The translations under genes and the position numbers were made by a program. The notes below the pieces were generated by a model, which saw only the letters and a list, made by a program, of their open reading frames with translations, was not told the origin of the DNA and searched no databases. 64,000 bases of DNA from Gemmatimonadota bacterium. GTDB lineage: Bacteria > Gemmatimonadota > Gemmatimonadetes > Longimicrobiales > Gaopeijiaceae. Shown here piece by piece: positions 51,660-60,939 of this stretch. Every line of letters starts with the position of its first letter. Within the stretch, counting starts at the first letter, position 1. Where the stretch lies: the NCBI GenBank assembly GCA_022823365.1, contig JAJDXG010000046.1:1-64000 (forward strand), written 5' to 3'.

Positions 51660-52181
51660 GCGGATCCGGGCCGCAAGCTCGGTCCCGCTCTGTCACCACC
51701 TAGAGGGATCCCGCATAGAGACTCGCGGAGCAGGCTCACGGTAATCGTGTAGGTGCGGATCCATGTGCTCGATGACCCGTGCATCGTCGTCAATCCTCGC
51801 ATCGCTAGTCGCGCGGTTGGAGAGCAGTCCGATCAGGTGCCCGTCGGCGTCCTCCACTCGGAGATGGTCGAAGATCGGATCGCGGTTCCGCGTCCGGACT
51901 TCAGACACGCGATTGCTCGCGCTACATAGCCTGAGTTTGGGGCGTGGAATGGCGATTTGTCCGGTCGTGGAACGGGCGTGAACGTCCCTCGAACCCTGCA
52001 CTCTGCCGCCTTGTATCGGGCTTTCCGGCACGCATCTTGTACGCTCCCGTGAGGGAGGAATCGACTGGAGCGTCCTTTGCTCGAAGCACCTGTCTCGGCT
52101 CCGGAGCGTCTCAGGACGGCTCCGGTGTGCATCGTTCGGCGACGCTTAGACGGCTGTCCGGGCGTGGTCTCAAGCGACCAC
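51660..52181. other. Spacer in the defence cluster with one doubtful ORF
   Basis: 522 bases between the small ORF and the second paralogue. A leftward frame at 51693-52031 (GTG start) reads RDPIFDHLRVEDADGHLIGL, LSNRATSDARIDDDARVIEH in its second half. That looks protein-like, while the first half does not, and there is no Shine-Dalgarno. It may be the tail of a decayed gene. No hairpin or promoter stands out. Confidence 0.35.
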
Positions 52182-52913
52182 CTAACCCCAACTGGGATAC
52201 CACTCGTTGACGTGATCCCACAGGCAACCCACGAACCGATAGTTCCAGTCCGTCGGCGCCGGACCGTTGCGATAGGGGGTCCAAACCGAGCCCGCCTCAG
52301 TGACATAGAACCGACCTCCAAGTCCACCCTTTGCCGCCCAGATTGCGTCTGCCAACCGCTCATAGGTGCGCGTGTGAGTGTCGAGGTACTCGCGGTGACG
52401 GACTCTGACGAATTCGTCCTCGTTCTGGAGGACCGTGGGCCGGTAAATGCGAAGGCCTCTTCGTCCTCGCCGAACGTCCAGCCAATACGGTATCCCACAG
52501 CGAGGGCCGCCCCAGTCGTCGCTAGGGGCCAACCGCCCCTTCGGCCGGTGCGGGGGGCGATTATCCCACACCCCATCGAAGAGTCCGAACCGGAATCGGC
52601 ATCGTGGGAACTCGCCGACGTAACGCAGTTCGACGTGTTCGTCGGACCAGATCGGCTTAAGGACCTGGTTGTACTCGTTGAAGTAGAAGGATCCACCTCG
52701 CCGCCCGTGGTGTTGCAGGGCTACCCGATTCACCGCGGCTACGAGCTGCGGACACTGGAGAACGGTCGGCACCCATGCGGACGCCAGTTCATGGACTGGC
52801 CGATACCATACCATCACCGTCCACCGGTTCCGGTGCCGCTTCACATGATACTTCCGGTCTTGCCCGGGCAGGGAGACACCATACCCCTTCCAGAGATCAC
52901 CCTCGCGGAGCAT
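52182..52913 (-). CDS. Unknown protein with two hairpin modules, paralogue 2 of the helicase cluster
   Basis: 243 residues from the ATG at 52913, which overlaps the previous gene by 17 bases. Two copies of a beta-rich module are visible: GGSFYFNEYNQVLKPIW...ELRYVGEFPRCRFRF (73-108) and GGRFYVTEAGSVWTP...YRFVGCL (199-231). Between them lies IPYWLDVRRGRRGLRIYRPT and a helical piece (LDTHTRTYERLADAIWAAKG). Layout and motifs match the neighbouring 226-residue protein, so the two genes arose by duplication. No catalytic motif is apparent. The cluster context suggests a DNA/RNA-recognition or assembly role, by inference only. Confidence 0.7.
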   Translation of the reverse strand: MLREGDLWKGYGVSLPGQDRKYHVKRHRNRWTVMVWYRPVHELASAWVPTVLQCPQLVAAVNRVALQHHGRRGGSFYFNEYNQVLKPIWSDEHVELRYVGEFPRCRFRFGLFDGVWDNRPPHRPKGRLAPSDDWGGPRCGIPYWLDVRRGRRGLRIYRPTVLQNEDEFVRVRHREYLDTHTRTYERLADAIWAAKGGLGGRFYVTEAGSVWTPYRNGPAPTDWNYRFVGCLWDHVNEWYPSWG

Positions 52914-53577
52914 CGGGTTCGTGCTTTTCGAACCAAGGATCCGATTCGACATCGACTCGGCCGACGAAAACCGGCATCTGCGCTCCTTCCGTCCGAGGCA
53001 GGAAGGCGAGCCCGTGCTCATTGACGTAGAATCGGCCCGCCCGGCGGCCGGGACGCGCGCGGGCAAACGCGCTCAGGAGACTGGCGGCCGGATGATCAAG
53101 AGTCTGCGTCTCGTAAACTGCCGCAAAGTCCTCCCATGAGATGGTCTCGCGAGAGATCGTTCCGACCGAGAGGTCGTACTTGTACCTCATCCCGACCTCC
53201 TGATGCTTCCACTCGTCTCCAGGGCGGAGGCCGTCGCTCGAGGCGTTGTCGAAGACCCGGCCGCGGAACGAGAACCGAAAACGCAGGTCGGGGAACTCTC
53301 CGAGATACAGGACTTCGCGGAACCCCTCCTCTCCCAGCACGGGTTTGAGCACTTGCTTCCATTCATTGACGAAGAACGGACCTCCGTCGGGAATTCGTGA
53401 CTCGATCTCTGGATGGGGGACACGGGAGAAGAGAGTGACTTCGGCGTCCCGCTCCCGATCCGGGATCACGCACGCGACACGCCGACCCAGCTTTGGGTGG
53501 TATCGCACGGCGTACTTGTGGGCCCGGATCGTAGCGGGGGCGTATCCCAGCCACTCCGGTGTTCGATCATCTGCCAT
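52897..53577 (-). CDS. Unknown protein with two hairpin modules, paralogue 1 of the helicase cluster
   Basis: 226 residues. Modules are GGPFFVNEWKQVLKPVL...EVLYLGEFPDLRFRF (65-102) and AGRFYVNEHGLAFLP...VFVGRV (180-208). They are separated by MRYKYDLSVGTISRETISWE and a helical stretch. The ATG at 53577 overlaps the helicase 3' end by 11 bases, so translation is coupled to the helicase. The closest visible relative is the next gene; a fifth copy of the module occurs near the helicase C terminus. No enzyme signature was found. I do not recognise the family. Confidence 0.7.
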   Translation of the reverse strand: MADDRTPEWLGYAPATIRAHKYAVRYHPKLGRRVACVIPDRERDAEVTLFSRVPHPEIESRIPDGGPFFVNEWKQVLKPVLGEEGFREVLYLGEFPDLRFRFSFRGRVFDNASSDGLRPGDEWKHQEVGMRYKYDLSVGTISRETISWEDFAAVYETQTLDHPAASLLSAFARARPGRRAGRFYVNEHGLAFLPRTEGAQMPVFVGRVDVESDPWFEKHEPDAPRG

Positions 53578-55729
53578 GTAAGAGTTCCTTTCTCAAGTCG
53601 TCGAACGATTCCTTCCCCAAGGGCCATCCATCTTCTTCGCCCAGCCTCCCAAGCCGGCACTCCCGCCCGCTCACGCGCACGAGCACGCCCCTGCCGCGTG
53701 TCAACTCGACCTTGTGAATGGGCCCAACCTCGCCCTGCCGAACCCCCCGGACAAGCGCCAGAATCCGCCGAGCGGCCGGGGAACGCATGTCGTGTTTGTT
53801 CCCAGCACCACTGGCGACCACGACGCTTCCCCCGTGTCGCGCAGATACCTTGAGCGGGATTCGCTCCTGTGGCCGATGCCACTCAATGGGTTGCGAAAGA
53901 CGGCCGCCGTAGAATACCTGCCAGCGGCCTTCGGCGTTGCGTGAGGGAACAAGCACGTGATTGCGGCGGGGTGTTACCCGGATCAACCCACCGCCTGGCC
54001 GAATCTGCCGGATAGCTTCGACAACAGCGGCGGGGATCGCGCCGATGTCTCGCGTGCCGTACCCGCCCGCCCTCAGGTTGCGATAGACGTTCCCCTGAGT
54101 GTCGATGGACAGTTCATGCCCCTCGTCCTTGCCCGGATACGGCTCTCCGACCTCCAACCGATCCTCGACAAGGTCTGAATCGGAGGGGAGGGGCTTGTGC
54201 GGAGGACCGTCCTGCGCCTCCCACTGCTTGGGGCCTAGCCACCTTCGGTACTCGACGCTTCCAACGCCCAGAATCTGCTCGAAGTTCATGCGCCGGAAGA
54301 TATGCTCGTCGACCGACTCACCAACGTACAGGTTGTAGATTCGTGACGTTTCCTTACCGGCATATCGTCGCATCACCCGGCCGAGAGATTGTATTTTCTG
54401 GCGCGGAGAGGTGGAGGCCGCGACGATCACGCCAATATCCGTCGCCGGGGCGTTGACGCCTTCGATCAGCGCCTTGACCGAGAGCAGGATCGGCGCGGTG
54501 CCGCGAAGGTACAGCGCGAGCGAGCGCTCGCGCTGCGACTCGGTAATACCTGTATGATCCAGGACGACCGACCTTCCGTCGCGAACGAGGCCCTCGAACA
54601 GTCGGTTGACCTCCGAAATCCGCTCGTGGAACGCCATGATCCGGACATCACCGGCACTGCATTCCTCGTCGAGGATGGTAACGAAACACCTCCGTCTATT
54701 CTTGGCCCGGTAAAGGATCTCCTTTCGCTCGTTCGTGAGCGCTTCGTACCGTGCTGCGAGCTTCCTTGCCTTCGACCTTCCTCGGGCAAGGGACTTGATG
54801 AGCCGAAACTCGTTCGGCACCCCTGAGCGTCCCTTGATGTATGCTGGCTCTTGGCGTAGACGGTCGCGTACATGTTTCAGTTCCCGACTGAGCCTGTCGT
54901 ATGTTCGGCGCTCCCCGCGCGTCAGGCGTACAGCTACGTGGATCAACTCGAACGGAGGGACAATCCCCTCTTCGAGCGCCTGTCGGAAGGTGAGTTCGTA
55001 GATGATCGAGCCAAGCTCCTCGTTGATCACGTCGGACACGTCGTGGCTCGACACCGCGCCGCTCGCCTGTCTTCCTACATCCCGCTCGGGCGTCGCGGAA
55101 AGACCTAGGCAGAAACGGCGTGGGACCTCGAAGATCTTCCTGTTCTCCGCTGATCCGGCACGGTGACACTCGTCAACGACCAGGAAGTGGGTGGACCGAA
55201 GCTCCTTGCTGCGGAGAGGGCGACCGAGCGCGGTCCGGGCAGAGTTCACGACATAGATCATGACGCGCCGGCCCTCGCGGAAACTGTCCTTATGCTCCCC
55301 ACTCCGCCGACCGACCCATGCCGTTGGGAGGCCGAGAGTGCAGGTGAGTTCATGATACCACTGATCGAGTAACACGCGTGTGGGAACCACGATGCTCGCC
55401 CGAACGGCTTGGTCCTCTCGGAATAGCCGCTCAAGGCACATCAGCGCGAGCATCGTCTTACCGGCGCCGGTCACCACCTTGACGACGCCTCGCCGCCCGT
55501 TCCGTTCCCATGCTTCGAGGGCGTCGGCTTGCCAGGGATAGGGCGGCGTTTTCTTGGGGATACCCCACGACCCGGACAGCACCTGGTCTCCAGATGCCCG
55601 ATCATCCGAGCCAGGCGCCTCAGGGGAAACCAGAATCCGCCGTAGAAGGTCGAGCTGGTGCCAATGCAACTCATCGGCCTGAGTGAAGGCTGGATGCTTC
55701 GGTCCTACCTTGGCCTCGGTGTCTTCCAC
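53567..55729 (-). CDS. SF2 DECH-box helicase with C-terminal hairpin module
   Basis: 720 residues. Motifs in order: PWQADALEAWERNGRRG (Q-like, 65-81), Walker A VVTGAGKT (85-92), VVPTRVLLDQW (Ia), DECH at 186-189, LGLSATPERD (III, 208-217), and motif VI QSLGRVMRR (447-455). A helical insert with many Arg/Lys (about 270-350) separates the two RecA lobes. The tail (500-720) contains GGGLIRVTPRRNHVLVPS...VFYGGRL (579-611), the module shared with the two following genes. The GTG at 55729 is the start used. Predicted role: ATP-driven DNA or RNA translocation. It heads the leftward cluster that ends with the Shedu nuclease. Confidence 0.88.
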   Translation of the reverse strand: MEDTEAKVGPKHPAFTQADELHWHQLDLLRRILVSPEAPGSDDRASGDQVLSGSWGIPKKTPPYPWQADALEAWERNGRRGVVKVVTGAGKTMLALMCLERLFREDQAVRASIVVPTRVLLDQWYHELTCTLGLPTAWVGRRSGEHKDSFREGRRVMIYVVNSARTALGRPLRSKELRSTHFLVVDECHRAGSAENRKIFEVPRRFCLGLSATPERDVGRQASGAVSSHDVSDVINEELGSIIYELTFRQALEEGIVPPFELIHVAVRLTRGERRTYDRLSRELKHVRDRLRQEPAYIKGRSGVPNEFRLIKSLARGRSKARKLAARYEALTNERKEILYRAKNRRRCFVTILDEECSAGDVRIMAFHERISEVNRLFEGLVRDGRSVVLDHTGITESQRERSLALYLRGTAPILLSVKALIEGVNAPATDIGVIVAASTSPRQKIQSLGRVMRRYAGKETSRIYNLYVGESVDEHIFRRMNFEQILGVGSVEYRRWLGPKQWEAQDGPPHKPLPSDSDLVEDRLEVGEPYPGKDEGHELSIDTQGNVYRNLRAGGYGTRDIGAIPAAVVEAIRQIRPGGGLIRVTPRRNHVLVPSRNAEGRWQVFYGGRLSQPIEWHRPQERIPLKVSARHGGSVVVASGAGNKHDMRSPAARRILALVRGVRQGEVGPIHKVELTRGRGVLVRVSGRECRLGRLGEEDGWPLGKESFDDLRKELLHGR

Positions 55730-56174
55730 GTTGTTGCCACCCGACTCAACAGTGTCTTATGTAGGTCGCCTGCCGTCCCAACCGGTCGTAGCGCCCGCCA
55801 CATCCACAGGCACGCCGCCTGTTCAGCCTGCTGGTACCCTGACACAATCGGTAACCCAACAGCGGACAGCCCACAAGCTACCCCGAGGGCGACGCGGTCG
55901 GCCGCTAACGAAACCGGACCGGCGCGAGCGACTGGAACGAGATTTCGGTTGGGGAGTCACAAAGTGGACGGTCGGAAGACTGCGCGAACGCCGCTGGAGC
56001 GTAGGTCTCCAGGGGTTCGAAGGGGCGGAGTCCCTCGCCAGCTCAGCGGACGCCCTCGAAGCGGACGCCGAAGATACCGGGGCGGATGGTGCCCGGCACG
56101 TGGTCCGCGCCGGCGGGGTTGGCCGCGTCGGCGGCCGACCGCCGCATCCGGCGCAGCCCGACCTGGACGGGCTG
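55730..56174. other. Intergenic region upstream of the helicase
   Basis: 445 bases. The helicase promoter should lie here, but I find only weak boxes. The stretch GTCTCCAGGGGTTCGAAGGG near 56007 superficially resembles a tRNA T-arm but does not fold as one. Rightward frames here are poor in coding character. The right-hand limit of the accessory island is probably within this gap, because chromosomal-type efflux genes resume at 56175. Confidence 0.4.
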
Positions 56175-59100
56175 CTATGGCGCCTCCCCCCCCAATCGCC
56201 CGTAGCGCAGGAAGAGCGCGGGAATGACGAACATGTTGAGGAAGGTCGACGTGATCAGGCCGCCGAGCACCACGACCGCGAGCGGAGCCTGAATCTCCTT
56301 GCCGGGCTCGCCGATGCCGAGGGCCAGCGGAATCAGCGCGAGTCCCGTGGTGAGCGCGGTCATCACGATCGGGCTGAGGCGTTCCGCTGATCCGCGCCGG
56401 ATGGCGTTCGGGAGAGGAAGGCCATGTCCGCACAGGTGCTTGTAACGGCTGACCAGCAGGATCCCGTTGCGCACCGCGATGCCGAACAGGGTGATGAAAC
56501 CGACCAGGGTGGCGACGTTGATGGCGCCTCCGATGAGCATCACCGCGGCGACGCCGCCCGCGAGCGCCAGCGGCAGGTTGGCCATGAGCAGCACGGCCGT
56601 GCGGACGGTCCCGAAGGCCCGCAGCAGCACCAGAAAGATCGCCGCGATCGAGAAGAACGAGAGGATGGTGATGCTCCGCGTCGCCGCCTGTCCGCTCTCG
56701 AACTGGCCGCCGTACTGAAGCGAGTATCCCTGCGGCAGCGCCACTTCCGCCGCGACCCTCTCCTGCAGCTCCGTCACCGCGCCGACCACGTCGCGGTCGG
56801 CCACGTTGGCGCTGATTGCGATCTTTCGCTGGACGTTTTCGCGGCTGATGGTGTTGGGACCGCGCGCCGGCACGACGGAGGCGAGCTGCGAGAGCGGGAC
56901 GGTGGCCCCCGCCGGCGTCGACACCAGCGTGCTTCCGATGGCATCGGCGTCCGCGCGGTGCTCCTCGCCGTAGCGCACCACCAGGTCGAAGGCGCGCTGG
57001 CCCTCGCGGATCAGCGAGACCTCCTCTCCCTGGAACGCCACATCCACTGCGGCCGTCAGCGAGCCCGGGGTGACGCCGTAGCGGGCCATGGCGCGGCGGT
57101 CCGCCCGGACCTGGAGCTGCGGCACGTCGGCCTGCCGTTCGACGGAGATTTCCACGAGGCCGGGGACCTGGCCGGCGACGGCCTCGATCTCCGCCGCGAT
57201 GTCGCGCAGGGGCTGCAGCTCCGGCCCGAACAGGTTCACCGCGATGGCGGCGCGCGTCCCCGAGAGCATGTGGTCGATGCGGTGGCCGATGGGCTGACCC
57301 ACCGTGATGCTGGTGCCCGGAAACCCGGTGAGGTCGGCGCGCAGCTCCGCCAGGACGTCGTCCAGGTCGTAGTCGTCCAGGTCGAGGCGCGCGTCGATCT
57401 CGGAGGCGTTGGGGCCCTGTGCATGCTCGTCCAGGTCCGCCCGCCCCGTCCGCCTTGAGGTGGAGACAACCGCCTGGTGGGCCAGCAGGCGCCGCTCCAC
57501 CCGGGCTCCGATCGCGTCCGACTCGGCCAGCGAGGTTCCCGGCAGGCTGACCACCGAGATGGTCAGCGAGCCTTCCCGGAACGGGGGCAGGAACTCGCCC
57601 CCGAGCGAGGGAATCAGGGCCAGCGTGCCCAGCAGCAGCACACCCGCCCCCGCCACCACGAGACCGGAGCGGCGCAGGGTCGATTCCAGCAGGTTGCCAT
57701 AGACGCGCTGCACCCCGCGCAGCAGCCAGGGCTCCTGCTTCCTCGCCAGCGTGCGATCACCCGACAGGAGCAGCGAACAGAGCACGGGGGTCACGGTGAC
57801 CGCCACCAGCAGGGACGCCAGAATGGCCACGATGTAGGCCTGGCCGAGCGGGCGCAGCATGCGGCCCTCCACCCCGGACAGGAAGAAGAGCGGCACGAAC
57901 ACCACCGTGATGATGATGGTCGCGTTGACGATCGGGTCGCGCATCTCGCGCGCCGCGTACCGGATCAGCGGCAGCGTCGCCTGCCGCATGTCTTCAGGCT
58001 GCTGCCGGTTGCCGCGCAGCCGCCGGTAGGCGTTCTCCACGAAGATGATGGCGTCGTCGACGAGGGCACCGATGGCGATCGCCATCCCCCCCAGGGTCAT
58101 CGTGTTGATGGTGCCCCCGAGCAGCAGCAGGGCGATAACGGCCAGCGCGAGCGACAGGGGAATCGCCAGCACGGAGATGACCGTCGTGCGCAGGTTCCAG
58201 AGGAAGAGGAACAGGATGACGACGACGAGCACCGCCCCGTCGCGAAGGGCTTCGACCACGTTTTCCACGGCGAGCGAGATGAAGTCCGCCTGGCGGAAGA
58301 TGCCCCGCGCGAACGAGACGCCTGCGGGAAGCTCGGCCTCGATGGCGTCCAGCTCGGCGTCGACCCGCTCCGTCAGCTCCAGCGTGTTGGCGCCGGGCTG
58401 CTTCTGGATCGAGAGGATGACGGCCGGCTCGGCATTCACGGCGGCCGTCCCGAAACGGATCTTCGGGCCGATGCGCACGTCGGCGACATCCTCGATCAGC
58501 ACGGGCACGCCGTCGCGGACCGCGACCACGGTGAGACCGATCTCTTCCAGGCCGCGCGCGCGTCCGAGGCCCCGGATCAGGACTTCCCGGCCCCCGGAGC
58601 GATAGACTCCGCCCGACACGTTGCGGTTCGAGGCGGCGGCGGCGGCGAGAATCTCGTCGAGCGCGATCCCGTACGCCCGCATCCGGCCGGGGTCGACCAG
58701 GATCTGGTACTGGCGTACTGCGCCCCCGATCGGGACCACCTGCGACACGCCCGGCACGGCCAGCAGACGGCGCCGCACCGTCCAGTCCGCCGCGGTGCGG
58801 GCTTCCATGAGTTGCGCGTCCGGCGCGGTCATGCCGACCAGCAGGATCTCGCCCATGATCGAGCTGACCGGGGCGAGGACGGGAGCCGTCACGTCGTCGG
58901 GGAGCTGCGCGACCGCGAGCTGGAGTCGCTCGTTCACGATCTGGCGCGCACGGAACAGGTCCGTGCCCCAGTCGAAGTCCACCCAGACGATGCTGATGCC
59001 CTGCGCCGAACTGGACCGCACCCGGCGCACCCCCGGGGCTCCGTTGACAGCGGTCTCGAGGGGGAAGGTCACCAGGCTCTCGACCTCTTCGGGCGCCAGG

Positions 59101-59300
59101 CCATGGGCGTCCGTGAGCACCGTGACGGTCGGGGCGGTGAGGTCCGGAAAGACGTCGACGGGGAGGGTCGCCGCAACCCATCCTCCACCGGCGAGCGCGA
59201 TGGCCGCGGCGCCGACGGTGAGCAGCCGGTGCCGGAGGGACGCGCCGACCACCGCGTCGAGGAGGCCGGTCCGTTCCCGTTCGGCGGGCGTCAAGGCCAT
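56175..59300 (-). CDS. CzcA-type RND efflux pump
   Basis: 1041 residues. Hallmarks: TLPVDVFPDLTAPTVTVLTD at the porter entry, twelve predicted helices, and the proton-relay helix GALVDDAIIFVENAYRRLRG with paired Asp. The double Asp and the lack of the CusA Met signature separate it from the 36.8-kb pump, so divalent cations (Co/Zn/Cd) or other small substrates are more likely. It is the last gene of a leftward tripartite operon: TolC-like, adaptor, pump. The stop of the adaptor lies 13 bases upstream. Confidence 0.88.
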   Translation of the reverse strand: MALTPAERERTGLLDAVVGASLRHRLLTVGAAAIALAGGGWVAATLPVDVFPDLTAPTVTVLTDAHGLAPEEVESLVTFPLETAVNGAPGVRRVRSSSAQGISIVWVDFDWGTDLFRARQIVNERLQLAVAQLPDDVTAPVLAPVSSIMGEILLVGMTAPDAQLMEARTAADWTVRRRLLAVPGVSQVVPIGGAVRQYQILVDPGRMRAYGIALDEILAAAAASNRNVSGGVYRSGGREVLIRGLGRARGLEEIGLTVVAVRDGVPVLIEDVADVRIGPKIRFGTAAVNAEPAVILSIQKQPGANTLELTERVDAELDAIEAELPAGVSFARGIFRQADFISLAVENVVEALRDGAVLVVVILFLFLWNLRTTVISVLAIPLSLALAVIALLLLGGTINTMTLGGMAIAIGALVDDAIIFVENAYRRLRGNRQQPEDMRQATLPLIRYAAREMRDPIVNATIIITVVFVPLFFLSGVEGRMLRPLGQAYIVAILASLLVAVTVTPVLCSLLLSGDRTLARKQEPWLLRGVQRVYGNLLESTLRRSGLVVAGAGVLLLGTLALIPSLGGEFLPPFREGSLTISVVSLPGTSLAESDAIGARVERRLLAHQAVVSTSRRTGRADLDEHAQGPNASEIDARLDLDDYDLDDVLAELRADLTGFPGTSITVGQPIGHRIDHMLSGTRAAIAVNLFGPELQPLRDIAAEIEAVAGQVPGLVEISVERQADVPQLQVRADRRAMARYGVTPGSLTAAVDVAFQGEEVSLIREGQRAFDLVVRYGEEHRADADAIGSTLVSTPAGATVPLSQLASVVPARGPNTISRENVQRKIAISANVADRDVVGAVTELQERVAAEVALPQGYSLQYGGQFESGQAATRSITILSFFSIAAIFLVLLRAFGTVRTAVLLMANLPLALAGGVAAVMLIGGAINVATLVGFITLFGIAVRNGILLVSRYKHLCGHGLPLPNAIRRGSAERLSPIVMTALTTGLALIPLALGIGEPGKEIQAPLAVVVLGGLITSTFLNMFVIPALFLRYGRLGGEAP

Positions 59301-59313
59301 CAGCCGCTACCCG

Positions 59314-60939
59314 TCAGTGCGTGTGGCCGTGGTCGGCGAGGTCCGCTTCGCCCAGGGACGCGAGGAACACCTGGTAGGCGCCCTCGGTGACCACCCGCTC
59401 CCCGCTCGCCACGCCGGTGACCAGGGTCCAGGCCCCGTCGGACGGCCCCCTCTCCACCACCCGGCGCTGGAAGCTCTCTCCGCCGACCTCGACGTAGACG
59501 ACCCCGAGCCCATCCTCGTCCTGGATCGCCGCGGACGGGACGGCGACGCCGGTGACCGGCTCTCCCGTGAGCAGCCGCCCCTCGGCCAGCATGCCCACCT
59601 TGAGCGTGCCGTCCGGGTTGGCGACGGCGAAGCGCAGGGGAAGGGTGCGGGTCTCGGGGTCGATTACGGTGCCGGTGGAGACCACCCGGTCGGTGGTGTA
59701 GGTCGCGTCCGCCCCCTCGACCGTGAACCAGGCCTCCCGCACCCCTCCCGCCCGCGCGGCCTCCCGTGCCGGGAGCCGGGCGATGAACCAGAGGGTCGCC
59801 GGGTTGACCACCGTGAACGCATGCGTGCCCGCCTCCACCTGCTCCCCGGGGGCGACATGGCGCTCGGAGAGGACCCCGCCGATGGGGCTCCGCAGCGCAT
59901 AGAGGTGCGCGGCCTCATCGCCCTCCGGCGACTCCATCCCGCCCACGGCCGCGAAGGCTGCCTGCGCCACCTCCAGTTCGTGCCGCGCCTCCAGCAGGCG
60001 GCGTTCCGGGACGGCCTCGGCGGCGAACAGCCGCTCCGCGCGCGCCGCCTCCCGCTCCGCGTGCGCCACCCGCACCTGCATGCGCGCGAACGAGTCGTCC
60101 AGGCTGGTGGGCGCGATCAGCGCGAGCGTCTGTCCCGCGGCGACCGCATCCCCCGGCGCGGGCGTGGGGCCCTGCACGACCACCAGGCCGGTGACCGGCA
60201 CGGAGACGTGCGCAAGGCCGTCGGCGGGCGCGACGATCTCTCCCGCCGCCGGAATCGACCGGGGGATGCTCTTCTCCTCCGCGGCCGCCACCGCGAAGGG
60301 CATCACCCATTGCTGCTCTTTCAGCAGCGTGATCAGACCCGGAGGCGACACCTCCTCGTCCGGCAGCAGGGCGTCCACGCTCTCGAAGACCTCGAGTTCG
60401 CCCACCGGGACCGGATACTCCCGGCCGCCGACGGCAAGCGTGAGGTCGGCGCGCCAGATGCCGGCGGCCGGCAGCACCGGGGCCGCCGTAAAGACGCCTG
60501 CCCGGGCGGGCGCGGGCATGACGATTTCCTCACGCGCCCCACCCGGCCCTTCCAGCGCCAGCGTCAGGCTGCCTTCCTCGACCGGCGACCAGTCCGCGAG
60601 CCAGGTGAGGTGGATCGCCCACACGTCGCCCTCCAGCCCGCGAACGTGAGGCGGATACTCGACGAAGAGCTCGAGCGCGTCGGTCCAGTGGGTTACGACC
60701 GCGCCCCCGGCAAAGGCCTGCTCGGGCTCGGGCGCAACATCGTCCACGGCCGGACCGCAACCGGTGAACGACAGCGCGGCGGACCCGCACACCAATGCGC
60801 CGGCGAACCCGGGCCTCCCCGTCACCGCCAACCCGGGCCTCCGCGCCATCGCGATCCCGGGTTTCAGCGCGGTCGCGACCCTCGACGCGAGTGCCGTCAC
60901 CATTCCGGACGCCAGCGCCGTCCCACTCCCTCTCATCAT
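59314..60939 (-). CDS. RND efflux periplasmic adaptor (lipoprotein)
   Basis: 541 residues. An N-terminal run of octapeptide-like repeats (VTALASRV, ATALKPGI, AMARRPGL, AVTGRPGF) leads to a lipobox SFTGC at about residue 60. The adaptor core follows: barrel-sandwich (GEIVAPADGLAHVSVPVTGL), alpha-hairpin (QVRVAHAEREAARAERLFAA) and beta-barrel. The C terminus is His-rich (DLADHGHTH). It joins the CzcA-like pump to the TolC-like protein. The first ATG overlaps the TolC stop (ATGA), but Met31 (60849) would give a more normal signal peptide. Confidence 0.87.
   Translation of the reverse strand: MMRGSGTALASGMVTALASRVATALKPGIAMARRPGLAVTGRPGFAGALVCGSAALSFTGCGPAVDDVAPEPEQAFAGGAVVTHWTDALELFVEYPPHVRGLEGDVWAIHLTWLADWSPVEEGSLTLALEGPGGAREEIVMPAPARAGVFTAAPVLPAAGIWRADLTLAVGGREYPVPVGELEVFESVDALLPDEEVSPPGLITLLKEQQWVMPFAVAAAEEKSIPRSIPAAGEIVAPADGLAHVSVPVTGLVVVQGPTPAPGDAVAAGQTLALIAPTSLDDSFARMQVRVAHAEREAARAERLFAAEAVPERRLLEARHELEVAQAAFAAVGGMESPEGDEAAHLYALRSPIGGVLSERHVAPGEQVEAGTHAFTVVNPATLWFIARLPAREAARAGGVREAWFTVEGADATYTTDRVVSTGTVIDPETRTLPLRFAVANPDGTLKVGMLAEGRLLTGEPVTGVAVPSAAIQDEDGLGVVYVEVGGESFQRRVVERGPSDGAWTLVTGVASGERVVTEGAYQVFLASLGEADLADHGHTH
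60849..60936 (-). repeat. 24-bp imperfect tandem repeats in the adaptor 5' end
   Basis: Units of 24 bp, in frame, encode the octapeptide series leading into the lipobox (A-x-A-[LR]-[KR]-P-G-[ILF] in the best copies). They are more diverged than the 24-bp repeats in the M14 peptidase gene but have the same period and position relative to the signal. Confidence 0.45.

Noticed and set aside
51693-52031. 112-codon leftward frame as a fourth gene of the helicase cluster
   Set aside because: Only the second half looks protein-like, the start is GTG without a Shine-Dalgarno, and there is no overlap with its neighbours. It is noted as a doubtful remnant instead.
55990-56050. tRNA-like or tmRNA-like sequence (GGGGTTCGAAGGGG near 56013)
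   Set aside because: The T-loop-like TTCGAA is present, but the flanking bases do not pair as a T-stem and no matching acceptor, D- or anticodon arms could be drawn at the right distances.
57477-59390. 637-codon plus-strand frame over the CzcA-like pump
   Set aside because: A shadow of the RND gene with Gln/His/Arg-rich low-complexity product and no start signal.
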